From assembly GCA_003599455.1 (NCBI GenBank), contig QZKF01000011.1, positions 31,189 through 95,188 of the forward strand: DNA of 64,000 nt. The letters are read 5' to 3'. How positions within the stretch are numbered: position 1 is the stretch's first letter; each line of letters begins with the position of its first letter. The notes beneath the pieces were generated by a model, which saw only the letters and a program-made list of their open reading frames with translations, did no database searches and was not told where the DNA came from. Position numbers and translations under genes: made by a program. This DNA is from Comamonadaceae bacterium. GTDB taxonomy: Bacteria > Pseudomonadota > Gammaproteobacteria > Burkholderiales > Burkholderiaceae_C. Shown one piece after another: positions 52,772 to 63,847 of the stretch.

Positions 52772-53881
52772 TCAGCGGGCCGTGCGCGCCAGGTAGCGTT
52801 TGCGCCAGAACACCACGCCCAGCACCGCGGCGGTGAGGGCCATGGAGCCCATGGCCCACCAGAAGCCGCTCTGCAGGTGGGTCAGCGGGATGAACTCGAA
52901 GTTCATGCCGAAGATGCCGGCAATCAGGTTCAACGGCAGGAAGATGGCGGTGAGCGCGGTGAGCGTGCGCATGATGTCGTTGGTGCGGTTGCTCTGCGCC
53001 GAGAAGTGCATCTGCACGGCGGTCTCGGCGTTCTGCTCGAGCCGGCGCACGTGGTGCACCACACGCTCGATGTGCTCGAGCACGTCGCGCGAACGCACCT
53101 TGAGCAGCTCCAGCCCGCGCTGGCCGCCGTTGTGCTCGTTGGGCTCCCAGGTGTTCAGGGCCTCGATCCAGTCCTGGATCGCCGAGCGCTGGTCTTCGCA
53201 GATCTCGTCGAGGTGGTGCAGCGAGATGCGCGCATCGAGCAGCGAGCCCCAGTTGCTGAAGCGCGCCTTGGGGTGCAGCAGCTCGGCCTGCCAGTGGTCG
53301 AGCTGGCGCGTGAGTTCGCGCCGCAGGTCCAGGTAGCCGTCCACCATCTGGTTGACGATGCGCAGCATCAGGTCGGCCGGGCCGGGTGGCAGGGCGATGC
53401 CGGCGGCGCGAGATGCTGCGGTCGTTGCCGTCATGAGCCGTGTGGCGTAGTGGTCCAGCACCAGGCAACCGGCCGGATGGACGGTGAGCAGCACGCGGTC
53501 GAACACCGCGAACCCGACCGGGCTGGTGTCGATGCGCCGCAGCACCGGGGGGCCGCCGCGCTTGAGGGTCTGTGTCAGCACCTCGCCGGGATGGGCCAGG
53601 TCGGTTTCGCTGTGGCCGGTGGTCAGGCGCCGGAATACCAGGATGTCGTACTGCGAGGTGTAGTCGTAGTGCGAGGGCAACTGGTTGTTGAGCAGATCGG
53701 AGATGTGCAGGTCCACCAGCGTCATGCCGGACATCACCTGCAGGGTGGACTGCACCGCGCCCTGCTCCAGCTCGAACTCGCGCCGTCCGCAGGCGATCCA
53801 GACATAGCCCTTTTCAGGCAGCAGCATCGGCAGGCTCGCGGACTCGCTGACCGACCCGGGCAGGATGTGGAAGACGCGCAT
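52772..53881 (-). CDS. CorA/ZntB-like divalent metal transporter
   Basis: 369 residues. A large cytoplasmic domain with predicted long helices (about 170-305) precedes two C-terminal membrane segments and the family signature GMNF (in GIFGMNFEF). Pore-forming homopentamer fold typical of CorA magnesium channels. ZntB zinc exporter and CorA-like proteins cannot be separated safely by sequence here. It follows hemB by 10 bases, so both are likely one transcript, linking metal supply to heme synthesis (inference). Confidence 0.92.
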   Translation of the reverse strand: MRVFHILPGSVSESASLPMLLPEKGYVWIACGRREFELEQGAVQSTLQVMSGMTLVDLHISDLLNNQLPSHYDYTSQYDILVFRRLTTGHSETDLAHPGEVLTQTLKRGGPPVLRRIDTSPVGFAVFDRVLLTVHPAGCLVLDHYATRLMTATTAASRAAGIALPPGPADLMLRIVNQMVDGYLDLRRELTRQLDHWQAELLHPKARFSNWGSLLDARISLHHLDEICEDQRSAIQDWIEALNTWEPNEHNGGQRGLELLKVRSRDVLEHIERVVHHVRRLEQNAETAVQMHFSAQSNRTNDIMRTLTALTAIFLPLNLIAGIFGMNFEFIPLTHLQSGFWWAMGSMALTAAVLGVVFWRKRYLARTAR

Positions 53882-53891
53882 GGTGTGGGGC

Positions 53892-55156
<1,265 letters not shown>

Positions 55157-56281
55157 ATGTTGACCACCAAAAAGCCCACCGCGAACAGCTTCGCGAACAC
55201 CAAACCCGGCGCCAGCGAGGCTGAGTCGTGGTCGCTCGAGGACCATTGGCCGACCCTGCTGTCCGGCCTCGCCGACCAGGTCACCGAGGGGGCGAGCGCG
55301 CTGCAGAACACCATTGACCTGCTGCTCAGCAAGGGCCGCATCAGCAAGGCGGAACACCGCGCGCTCAGCATTCCAACCGATCGCATCAAGCTGTCGGGCA
55401 TCAGTGCGCAGCAGATCAACCGGTTCCATGGGGGACGCATCCGCCAGTCGCACGAAAAAGTGGACATGTCGGCGCTGGTGGAGGGCGTTCTGCAGGAGCG
55501 CAAGAAGGACTTCGCGCTCCTGGGCATCCAGCTGCGGCGCAAACTCAAGCGCGTGGATGTCCTGGTGGACCCCACGGTGGCCCACACCTTCGTCAATGCC
55601 GTGCTCGACTGGGGCTTGCCGTTCGGCAACCGCATCGATGTGCGCATGGACATCAACGCCTGGCCACAGCACGCGCGCCTGCAGGTGCGCGTGTCCAACG
55701 ACGGCGTGCCGCCCTCCAGCAGCGCGTCGGCCGACAGCCTGAGCTGGATGCTGGTGCGCCAGATCGCGTTGGCGTCCGGTGGTGTCGAGATCGATCGCCA
55801 GATCACCGACGAAGGCGTCAATTTCACGGCGCTGTTTTCCCGCACGGTGCAGGCGGTGGACGGCATTTCCGCGGTGGATCTGTCCGACGGCCATTCGTCG
55901 ATGTTCAAGTCGCTCTCGGGCGTCTATGTGCTGACCATTTCTCCCACGCTGCAGATTCGCGCCGACGTGCGTGATGCCCTGCGCGAGATCGGCATCATCT
56001 CGGACAGCGTGGTCGACTTCCGTCAGGCGCGCGAGGCCATCGTGTCGCGCATGCCCAACCTGATCGTGGTGGATGCCGAAATCAAGGACCATGAGTTCGA
56101 CCAGTTCCGCCGCGAACTGCTGCGCGAGGTGTTCGAGTTTCCCTTCGTCGAGATTTCGCCCGACGACAGCTCGTTCGACATGTCGGGCTTTGGCGAGTTT
56201 TCCATGGCCAAGGTGGGCCGCGGCAACATCCGGGAAGCCCTCGGCACCGCAGTCATGTTTGAACTCGCCAAAATGATGTAG
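55157..56281 (+). CDS. Protein with degenerate histidine-kinase ATPase fold and pseudo-receiver domain
   Basis: 374 residues. An N-terminal helical region (about 30-130) is where a kinase dimerisation domain might be, but no H-box is seen. Residues 135-228 resemble HATPase_c: DPTVAHTFVNAVLDWGLP as N-box, VRVSNDGVPPSS as the G1 loop and WMLVRQIALASGGVEI as the G2 region, with the key ATP-binding residues eroded. Residues 255-372 resemble a receiver: NLIVVDAEIK with an Asp at 306, FVEISPDD and a Lys at about 352, but the acidic pair at the start (ISPTLQIRADVRD) is missing. A signalling or scaffold role is likely; function is unknown. The candidate RNA element lies downstream. Confidence 0.7.
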   Translation: MLTTKKPTANSFANTKPGASEAESWSLEDHWPTLLSGLADQVTEGASALQNTIDLLLSKGRISKAEHRALSIPTDRIKLSGISAQQINRFHGGRIRQSHEKVDMSALVEGVLQERKKDFALLGIQLRRKLKRVDVLVDPTVAHTFVNAVLDWGLPFGNRIDVRMDINAWPQHARLQVRVSNDGVPPSSSASADSLSWMLVRQIALASGGVEIDRQITDEGVNFTALFSRTVQAVDGISAVDLSDGHSSMFKSLSGVYVLTISPTLQIRADVRDALREIGIISDSVVDFRQAREAIVSRMPNLIVVDAEIKDHEFDQFRRELLREVFEFPFVEISPDDSSFDMSGFGEFSMAKVGRGNIREALGTAVMFELAKMM

Positions 56282-56316
56282 TCCTTTTCGGTACATCAAA
56301 ACTGCGAAATGATCAA

Positions 56317-56330
56317 TGTCAGAACTGACA
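56317..56330. promoter_or_regulatory. Perfect palindrome upstream of the RNA promoter
   Basis: TGTCAGAACTGACA is a perfect inverted repeat with 6-base arms (TGTCAG/CTGACA) and a 2-base spacer. It lies 7 bases before the candidate -35 hexamer at 56338, the position expected for an activator or repressor site of the small RNA. Basis is sequence only. Confidence 0.5.
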
Positions 56331-56337
56331 GGTTCGC

Positions 56338-56366
56338 TTGGTTTTCCCGCCTTATTGGTGTAACAT
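56338..56366 (+). promoter_or_regulatory. Candidate sigma-70 promoter of a small RNA
   Basis: TTGGTT (56338-56343) and TAACAT (56361-56366) with a 17-base spacer. Transcription would start about 56373. It lies in the gap between the pseudo-receiver gene and hemJ, with the palindrome just upstream and the terminator 80-110 bases downstream. Confidence 0.5.
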
Positions 56367-56372
56367 TTCTTT

Positions 56373-56479
56373 CGGGTCTGCCGAAAGGCGGGCTCCCCGC
56401 TTTTCCTCCCTGAGCGGGTGCCTTAGTGTGTGACAGCAAAAAGGCTTCCTGACCCGGCCCGAAAGGCCGGGTTTTTTTT
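56373..56479 (+). ncRNA. Candidate small RNA ending at a strong terminator
   Basis: About 107 nt from the predicted start to the end of the T-tract. Near the 5' end is a hairpin TTTCGG/CCGAAA (56370-56386, partly upstream of the estimated start). Then GCGGG/CCCGC (56388-56400) can instead pair CCCGC with a second GCGGG at 56414-56418, giving two exclusive folds. The terminator follows. No known family was recognised. It could instead be a structured 3' UTR of the preceding gene or a leader attenuator of hemJ. Confidence 0.4.
56453..56479 (+). terminator. Rho-independent terminator
   Basis: Seven-base-pair G-C stem CCCGGCC/GGCCGGG with a CGAAA loop, followed by eight T. It lies 69 bases upstream of the hemJ ATG, so transcription from upstream is expected to stop here. 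Confidence 0.9.
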
Positions 56480-56547
56480 GCCCAGCCGAAACCGCGGGCC
56501 CTCCATCCTCCGACCTGCCTTCGCCGACCCGGGGCTACACTGCCGGC

Positions 56548-56976
56548 ATGCTATGGGTCAAGTCCTTTCACATCGTCTTCGTGGCCAGCTGGTTCGCCGG
56601 CCTGTTCTACCTGCCGCGCATCTTCGTGAACCTGGCCATGGTGCCGCCAGAGAGCGTCGCCGAACGTGAGCGCCTGCTTCTCATGGCGCGCAAGCTGATG
56701 AGGTTCACCACCTTGCTGGCCATTCCCGCGCTGGGACTGGGTGTGTGGCTCTGGCTGGGCTACGGCATCGGCCGCGGCGCCGGCAATGGCTGGATGCACG
56801 CCAAACTGGCGGTGGTGGTCCTGATCCTCGGGTACCACCATGCCTGTGGCGTCATGCTGCGGCGCTTCGTCCAAGGCACCAACCGGCGCAACCACGTCTG
56901 GTACCGCTGGTTCAACGAGGCGCCGGTCCTGCTGCTGGTGGTCGCGGTGCTGCTGGTGGTGGTCAAGCCCTTCTGA
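56548..56976 (+). CDS. hemJ: HemJ-like protoporphyrinogen IX oxidase (CopD/UPF0093 family)
   Basis: 142 residues, four predicted membrane helices. N-terminal MLWVKSFHIVFVASWFAGLFYLPRIFV is the hallmark of the HemJ/UPF0093 group; His8, Lys86 (in MHAKLAVV) and His97/98 fit the conserved polar residues. HemJ converts protoporphyrinogen IX to protoporphyrin IX in heme synthesis. The nearby hemB (1.7 kb) supports a heme context. PGAP-style annotation calls the family CopD-like, so the assignment depends on the subgroup. Confidence 0.85.
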   Translation: MLWVKSFHIVFVASWFAGLFYLPRIFVNLAMVPPESVAERERLLLMARKLMRFTTLLAIPALGLGVWLWLGYGIGRGAGNGWMHAKLAVVVLILGYHHACGVMLRRFVQGTNRRNHVWYRWFNEAPVLLLVVAVLLVVVKPF

Positions 56977-56980
56977 TGTT

Positions 56981-58090
56981 TTGAAAACCCGTTCGTCCGC
57001 CTGGCCGCTGGCACTGCTGTTTGCCGGTGTGGTGGTGTATGCGAGCCTCTATCCATTCACGGGGTGGCGCGTGCAGGGCGTTTCGCCGCTGGCGTTCCTG
57101 TGGGCGCCGCTGCCCCAGTACTGGACCGGCTTCGACATCGCGTCCAACCTGCTGGGGTATGCCCCGTTGGGCTTCCTGCTGACCCTGGCCTTGCTGCGCT
57201 CGGGCTGGGGGCGGTGGTCCTGGTGCCTGGTGCTGGGCCTGCCGGCGCTGCTGTCGCTCGCGGTGGAAACGCTGCAGAACTACCTGCCGATGCGTGTGCC
57301 GTCGAACATCGACTTTGCGCTCAACGCCGCCGGCGCGGCCGCCGGGGTGGCCAGTGCCTGGCTGATGGAGCGCCTGGGGGGCGTGCGCCGCTGGACCCAG
57401 TTCCGTGCCGACTGGTTCGAGCCCACGGCGCACGGCAGCCTCGTGCTGCTGGCCTTGTGGCCCTTCGCCCTGCTGTATCCGCTGTCCGTGCCATTCGGCC
57501 TGGGCCAGATCTGGGACCGCCTGGAGGCGGGGCTGGTGCTGTTGCTGGACGAAACGCCCTTTCTGGCCTGGGTGCCCGTGCGGCTGGAATTGCTAGACCC
57601 GCTGAGCCCGCTCGCAGAGGCCTTCTGCATTGCCCTGTGCCTGTTGTCTCCCCTGCTGATGGGCTTTGCGGAGATGCGGTCGGTGGTCCGGCGGGTCATG
57701 TTCCTGTTGATGCTCTTCCTGTGTGCTTTCGGCGCCGCCGGCCTGTCGGCTGCACTCACCTATGGTCCGTCTCACGCATGGGCGTGGATCAATCCCCAGG
57801 CGAGCCTGGGCGTGGGCATGGCGCTGCTCGCCGGCCTGGCACTGCTGGGCTTGCCGCGCCGGCTCTGCATCGTGGTGATGCTGTTGAGTCTGGCGGTGTC
57901 ATTGACGCTGCTGAACCGGGCGCCCGACAGCCCGTATTTCGCGCAGTCTCTCGAAGTCTGGGAGCAGGGGCGCTTCATCCGTTTTCACGGCCTGTCGCAG
58001 TGGCTGGGCTGGTTGTGGCCATTTGCGGCCTTGCTGTTCGGCTTGCGCGCGGTGGCCCGCACGCCGCAGGCTTCGGGACGGCCCCACTAA
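56981..58090 (+). CDS. VanZ-like family membrane protein
   Basis: 369 residues from a TTG at 56981, four bases after the hemJ stop; no strong ribosome-binding site or ATG is available, so the exact start is tentative. About eight membrane helices. The first half matches VanZ-like: YASLYPFTGWR, FDIASNLLGYAPLGFLLTLAL, LSLAVETLQNYLPMRVPSNIDFALNAAGAAAG. The second half is an additional hydrophobic domain of unknown family. Function in glycopeptide or lipopolysaccharide contexts is only suggested for VanZ; here it is unassigned. Confidence 0.78.
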   Translation: MKTRSSAWPLALLFAGVVVYASLYPFTGWRVQGVSPLAFLWAPLPQYWTGFDIASNLLGYAPLGFLLTLALLRSGWGRWSWCLVLGLPALLSLAVETLQNYLPMRVPSNIDFALNAAGAAAGVASAWLMERLGGVRRWTQFRADWFEPTAHGSLVLLALWPFALLYPLSVPFGLGQIWDRLEAGLVLLLDETPFLAWVPVRLELLDPLSPLAEAFCIALCLLSPLLMGFAEMRSVVRRVMFLLMLFLCAFGAAGLSAALTYGPSHAWAWINPQASLGVGMALLAGLALLGLPRRLCIVVMLLSLAVSLTLLNRAPDSPYFAQSLEVWEQGRFIRFHGLSQWLGWLWPFAALLFGLRAVARTPQASGRPH

Positions 58091-58099
58091 AATCGCGCC

Positions 58100-58438
58100 A
58101 TGAGTGACAACATGTCTTATTACGAGCGGCACATCTTCTTCTGCCTGAACCAGCGAGAGGGTGGCGAGGCTTCTTGCGCCCAGCACCGGGCGCAGGCCGC
58201 TTTCGATCGTTGCAAGTCACAGGCCAAGGCCCAGGGGCTGCTGGGTGCGGGCAAGGTGCGGGTGAACAAGGCGGGCTGCCTGGACCGCTGCGCCGGTGGG
58301 CCCATCGCCGTGGTGTATCCGGAAGCGGTCTGGTACAGCTACGTGGACGAGCACGATATCGACGAAATCGTGCAGTCGCATCTGCGCGATGGCGTCGTGG
58401 TGCAGCGTCTGCTGACACCGCCCGACGTCGGGCGCTGA
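58100..58438 (+). CDS. Thioredoxin-like 2Fe-2S ferredoxin
   Basis: 112 residues. Four cysteines, C15 and C26 near the N terminus, C60 and C64 in KAGCLDRCAGGP, match the (2Fe-2S) ferredoxin of the thioredoxin-like type. Such proteins are small electron carriers in the cytoplasm; the partner is unknown. Nine bases follow the VanZ-like stop. The gene ends 65 bases before the alpha/beta hydrolase. Confidence 0.9.
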   Translation: MSDNMSYYERHIFFCLNQREGGEASCAQHRAQAAFDRCKSQAKAQGLLGAGKVRVNKAGCLDRCAGGPIAVVYPEAVWYSYVDEHDIDEIVQSHLRDGVVVQRLLTPPDVGR

Positions 58439-58503
58439 CAGCGCATGAAGATGACCACATCGGTGAGTGCGCCGGCCCGGTGCTGCCGCCCAAGGATCGA
58501 CCG

Positions 58504-59127
58504 ATGAACGCCCAGACCGAGTTTCTTTCGGTGGCCGGCCCCGCCGGCTCCCTGGAGGTGGCGATCGATCGACCGCTCGGGGAAGCCCGCGGCACAGCCG
58601 TGATCGCCCATCCCCACCCCTTGCATGGCGGCACCCTGACCAACAAGGTGGTTCAAACCCTGGCGCGGGCCTGCGTGCTGGGCGGATGGACCGCCGTGCG
58701 ATTCAACTTTCGCGGCGTGGGCCACAGTGGAGGCGCCTACGACGAAGGCCGTGGCGAGCAGGACGACCTGCTCGCGGTGATCGATGCCCTGGCGCCGACC
58801 GGGCCCTTGTGCCTTGCGGGTTTTTCGTTTGGCGCGTTTGTCACCAGCCACGCGGCGGCTCGACTGCACGTGTCGCGCGACATCCGGCACCTCGTTCTCA
58901 TCGGCACGGCCGCCAGCCGTTTCGAGGTCGCTCCGGTGGCGGCGGAACTCCACGCCCGAACGTTGGCCGTTCATGGCGAGCAGGACGATACTGTGCCGTT
59001 GTCGGCCGTCATGGACTGGGCGCGTCCCCAGTCGCTGCCCGTACTGGTGGTGCCCGGCGGCGGTCATTTTTTTCACGGCCAGCTTCCGCTGTTGCGGGAG
59101 CTGGTGCTGCGTCACCTGCGCGCCTGA
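58504..59127 (+). CDS. Alpha/beta hydrolase
   Basis: 207 residues. Nucleophile Ser108 in the elbow GFSFGA, oxyanion-region AHPHPLHGGTLTNKVV, RFNFRGVGHSGGAYD, Asp in GEQDDTVP and His in PGGGHFFHG. This group (Lysophospholipase/alpha-beta hydrolase of the DUF-like short type) is common in proteobacteria. The substrate is unknown. It lies 43 bases before the carboxypeptidase gene. Confidence 0.88.
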   Translation: MNAQTEFLSVAGPAGSLEVAIDRPLGEARGTAVIAHPHPLHGGTLTNKVVQTLARACVLGGWTAVRFNFRGVGHSGGAYDEGRGEQDDLLAVIDALAPTGPLCLAGFSFGAFVTSHAAARLHVSRDIRHLVLIGTAASRFEVAPVAAELHARTLAVHGEQDDTVPLSAVMDWARPQSLPVLVVPGGGHFFHGQLPLLRELVLRHLRA

Positions 59128-59170
59128 CGGCGCCGCAGGTTTTCTTGTTTCCCCTTTGAAGGACCGGATT

Positions 59171-60352
59171 TTGTTGCGTCGACTTTTCTCCCGCTGTCTG
59201 CTGTTGTGCCTGTCTTTGGGTGCGGTGTTGCCCGCGCTCGCCCAGATGCCCGCCGCCCCGGAGGTGGCCGCCAAGGCCTACCTGCTGCTGGATGTGACCT
59301 CCGGTCAGGTGCTCGCCGCCAAGGATGCGGATCAGCCGGTCGAGCCCGCCTCGCTGACCAAGCTCATGACCGCCTACCTGGTGTTCGACGCGTTGAAATC
59401 CGGAAAAATCACCCTCACGCAGACCTTTGGCGTGAGCGAGCGCGCCTGGAAGATGCCCGGTTCGCGCATGTTCATCGACCCCAAGATGCAGGTGCCGGTG
59501 GAAGACCTGATCAAGGGGATGATCGTGCAGTCGGGCAACGACGCGACGGTGGCGCTCGCCGAGGGCGTAGCCGGGTCGGTCGAGCGCTTCGTGCAGTTGA
59601 TGAACCAGCAGGCCAAGGCACTGGGCCTCTCCGGCACCAGCTACCGCAACGTCGAGGGCCTGACCGAAGCCGGGCACATCACCACGGCGCGCGATCTGGC
59701 CACGCTGTCCATGCGCCTGATGACCGATTTCCCCAAGTACGTGCCGTACTACGCCATCCAGCGCTACCGTTATCCCGGCACACCCGCGGCCAACGACACC
59801 AACCGCAACCTGCTGCTGTTCCGCGACCCCAGCGTGGATGGCCTGAAAACCGGACACACCGACGCCGCCGGCTACTGCCTCGTCGCCACGGCGCACCGCC
59901 AGGTCGCCGGGCTGGGCGAAGGCGCGCAAGGCCAGCGCCGGCTGATCAGTGTGCTGTTGGGTGCGTCCAGCGAAAACGCACGGGCCGCCGAGAGCCAGAA
60001 ACTCCTCAACTGGGGCTACACCGCCTTCGATGCGGTGCGCCTGATTTCTGCAGGTCAGCCGGTGGCCACGCCCCGGGTCTGGAAGGGCAAGTCCGAGCAG
60101 GTTCGCCTGGGCAGGCCTGAGGGCATCGTGGTCTCGGTGCCGGCGGGCGAGGGCGCCAGGCTCAAGTCCGAGGTGGTGCGGCCCGAGCCGTTGGTCGCGC
60201 CCCTGGTGCGCGGCCAGGCGCTGGGCACGCTGCGCGTGACCCTGGCCAGCGGTGCCACCGTGGCCGAAATCCCCCTCACCGTGCTGGACACGGTCGAGGA
60301 AAGCGGCGTTTTCGGCCGTGCCTGGGACGCCATCCGCCTCTGGATCCAGTGA
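59171..60352 (+). CDS. dacA: D-alanyl-D-alanine carboxypeptidase (PBP5/6 type)
   Basis: 393 residues from a TTG at 59171 with AAGGA seven bases upstream. Signal segment at 1-25 (ends ALAQ). Penicillin-binding motifs: SLTK (S61-K64), SGN (121-123) and KTG (226-228). It removes the terminal D-Ala of peptidoglycan pentapeptides in the periplasm. The C-terminal PBP5 domain and a last amphipathic segment (WDAIRLWIQ) probably anchor it to the membrane. The symbol indicates the family; whether it is dacA or dacC was not decided. Confidence 0.93.
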   Translation: MLRRLFSRCLLLCLSLGAVLPALAQMPAAPEVAAKAYLLLDVTSGQVLAAKDADQPVEPASLTKLMTAYLVFDALKSGKITLTQTFGVSERAWKMPGSRMFIDPKMQVPVEDLIKGMIVQSGNDATVALAEGVAGSVERFVQLMNQQAKALGLSGTSYRNVEGLTEAGHITTARDLATLSMRLMTDFPKYVPYYAIQRYRYPGTPAANDTNRNLLLFRDPSVDGLKTGHTDAAGYCLVATAHRQVAGLGEGAQGQRRLISVLLGASSENARAAESQKLLNWGYTAFDAVRLISAGQPVATPRVWKGKSEQVRLGRPEGIVVSVPAGEGARLKSEVVRPEPLVAPLVRGQALGTLRVTLASGATVAEIPLTVLDTVEESGVFGRAWDAIRLWIQ

Positions 60353-60390
60353 GGCCGGCCGGCGCAAGCCCTTGAGGGCCAGCCCGCCAA

Positions 60391-60419
60391 TTGTCAGATG
60401 ACGAGCCCCGTGCTACAGT
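60391..60419 (+). promoter_or_regulatory. Promoter of the str (rpsL) operon
   Basis: TTGTCA (60391-60396) and TACAGT (60414-60419) with a 17-base spacer, 71 bases upstream of rpsL. Start of transcription is about 60426. Good match to a sigma-70 promoter. Confidence 0.75.
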
Positions 60420-60429
60420 AGAGGGCTTT

Positions 60430-60443
60430 TCGGAATCTTCCGA
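60430..60443 (+). promoter_or_regulatory. Leader stem-loop upstream of rpsL
   Basis: TCGGAA/TTCCGA arms with a 2-base spacer, close to the expected transcription start, followed by a GTTTTCGTTTTCGCTTTTT pyrimidine run (60446 onward). It could act in processing or early termination. Role unproved. Confidence 0.4.
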
Positions 60444-60489
60444 GGGGTTTTCGTTTTCGCTTTTTCCAAACGTTTAGGGACGTTTCTTA

Positions 60490-60867
60490 ATGCCAACCAT
60501 CAATCAACTCGTGCGCCACGGCCGGGAGGTCGAAAAGACCAAATCCAAGAGCCCGGCCATGGAAAACTCTCCGCAGCGTCGCGGTGTGTGCACCCGTGTG
60601 TACACCACGACCCCCAAGAAGCCCAACTCCGCTCTGCGCAAGGTTGCCAAAGTGCGCCTGACCAACGGTTTTGAGGTGATCTCCTACATCGGCGGCGAAG
60701 GCCACAACCTCCAGGAACACAGCGTCGTGCTGGTTCGCGGTGGTCGTGTCAAGGACTTGCCCGGTGTGCGTTACCACATCGTGCGCGGCTCGCTCGATCT
60801 GCAGGGCGTGAAAGACCGCAAGCAGTCGCGCTCCAAGTACGGTGCGAAGAAGCCCAAGGCCAAGTAA
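60490..60867 (+). CDS. rpsL: 30S ribosomal protein S12
   Basis: 125 residues, normal length. Conserved [12 protein letters not shown] start, [10 protein letters not shown] and [12 protein letters not shown]. The KPNSA loop with Lys as in streptomycin-sensitive proteins is retained; residues in the GGRVKDLPG loop are normal. It is part of the small-subunit decoding centre. It is first of the str operon with rpsG, fusA and tuf. Confidence 0.98.
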   Translation: MPTINQLVRHGREVEKTKSKSPAMENSPQRRGVCTRVYTTTPKKPNSALRKVAKVRLTNGFEVISYIGGEGHNLQEHSVVLVRGGRVKDLPGVRYHIVRGSLDLQGVKDRKQSRSKYGAKKPKAK

Positions 60868-61025
60868 TCCTGGTTCGAATTCAAGGTGCTGTTTGCCGCG
60901 TGGCGCGGTGAATCAGCGTAGTGACCCGAAGCGCGGAATTGTCCGTGTGGGTCGAGTAAGTGGGGGTTCCAATGACCTCCGCGGTGCCTGCCCAGGTGCC
61001 AACTGAAGCAATATGAGGTGAAAAA
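60868..61025. other. rpsL-rpsG intercistronic region
   Basis: 158 bases with no gene. In E. coli the equivalent region is where S7 represses its own operon. Here the sequence has several short complementary stretches (for example TGACCC with GGGTCG at 60922-60954) but no hairpin I would single out. Untranslated leader or control site is likely. Confidence 0.4.
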
Positions 61026-61496
61026 ATGCCACGTCGTCGCGAAGTCCCTAAACGTGAAATCCTGCCGGATCCCAAGTTCGGCAATGTCGAGCTCTCCAAG
61101 TTCATGAACGTGATCATGGAAGGCGGTAAGAAGGCGGTTGCCGAGCGCATCATTTACGGCGCGCTGGAGCAGATCGAGAAGAAGAGCGGCAAAGATCCGG
61201 TTGAAATCTTCTCGGTGGCCATCAACAACGTTAAGCCCATGGTGGAAGTGAAATCCCGCCGCGTGGGTGGTGCCAACTACCAGGTGCCGGTTGAAGTCCG
61301 TCCCGTGCGCCGTCTGGCCCTGTCCATGCGCTGGATCAAGGAAGCTGCCCGCAAGCGCAGCGAAAAGTCCATGGCCCTGCGCCTGGCCAATGAGTTGATC
61401 GAGGCCACCGAAGGCCGTGGTGGTGCCATGAAGAAGCGTGACGAAGTGCACCGCATGGCCGAAGCCAACAAGGCGTTCAGCCACTTCCGCTTCTGA
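61026..61496 (+). CDS. rpsG: 30S ribosomal protein S7
   Basis: 156 residues, normal length. [36 protein letters not shown] and [16 protein letters not shown] are standard S7 sequences. It starts assembly of the 30S head by binding 16S rRNA. It is a translational repressor in the str operon of many bacteria. AGGTG lies a few bases ahead of the ATG. Confidence 0.98.
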   Translation: MPRRREVPKREILPDPKFGNVELSKFMNVIMEGGKKAVAERIIYGALEQIEKKSGKDPVEIFSVAINNVKPMVEVKSRRVGGANYQVPVEVRPVRRLALSMRWIKEAARKRSEKSMALRLANELIEATEGRGGAMKKRDEVHRMAEANKAFSHFRF

Positions 61497-61531
61497 TCCG
61501 GGCCACCGCCCAGTAGAGCATCCAGAACCGA

Positions 61532-61565
61532 GAGCCCGCATCCCTTGATCCAGGGTGGCGGGCTC
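61532..61565 (+). promoter_or_regulatory. Stem-loop between rpsG and fusA
   Basis: Arms GAGCCCGC/GCGGGCTC (61532-61539 and 61558-61565) form an 8-bp stem with a further inner CCCT/AGGG pairing. A short T-run (CCCTTTT) follows 5 bases later. It may attenuate or process the transcript ahead of fusA. No strong U-tract, so termination would be partial. Confidence 0.5.
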
Positions 61566-61587
61566 GATCCCTTTTCGGAGTATTTCC

Positions 61588-63690
<2,103 letters not shown>

Positions 63691-63696
63691 GGAATT

Positions 63697-63729
63697 CGGG
63701 GGCAAATCACCGCAGGTGCTTTGTCCCCG
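63697..63729 (+). promoter_or_regulatory. Long stem-loop after fusA
   Basis: A 10-base stem CGGGGGCAAA/TTTGTCCCCG (one G-U) with an inner CACC/GGTG helix and GCA loop. No T-run follows, so it is not a classic terminator; RNase or protein binding between fusA and tuf is possible. Confidence 0.55.
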
Positions 63730-63747
63730 ATCCACAAAGTTTTAGCC

Positions 63748-63808
63748 GGTCTGCGATCACGCGCCGCCCTGTCCCCGTGCGGGGCGATCCAGCAGTGTGG
63801 TGCAGACC
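63748..63808 (+). promoter_or_regulatory. Second intercistronic structure before tuf
   Basis: Perfect 7-base arms GGTCTGC (63748-63754) and GCAGACC (63802-63808) enclose a 47-base loop with its own small hairpin CCCCG/CGGGG (63773-63784). It is placed about 40 bases before the tuf ATG, where it could affect tuf translation. Confidence 0.45.
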
Positions 63809-63847
63809 TTAAACCGTGACACGGGTTTGTTCTTTAGGAATTGAAAA

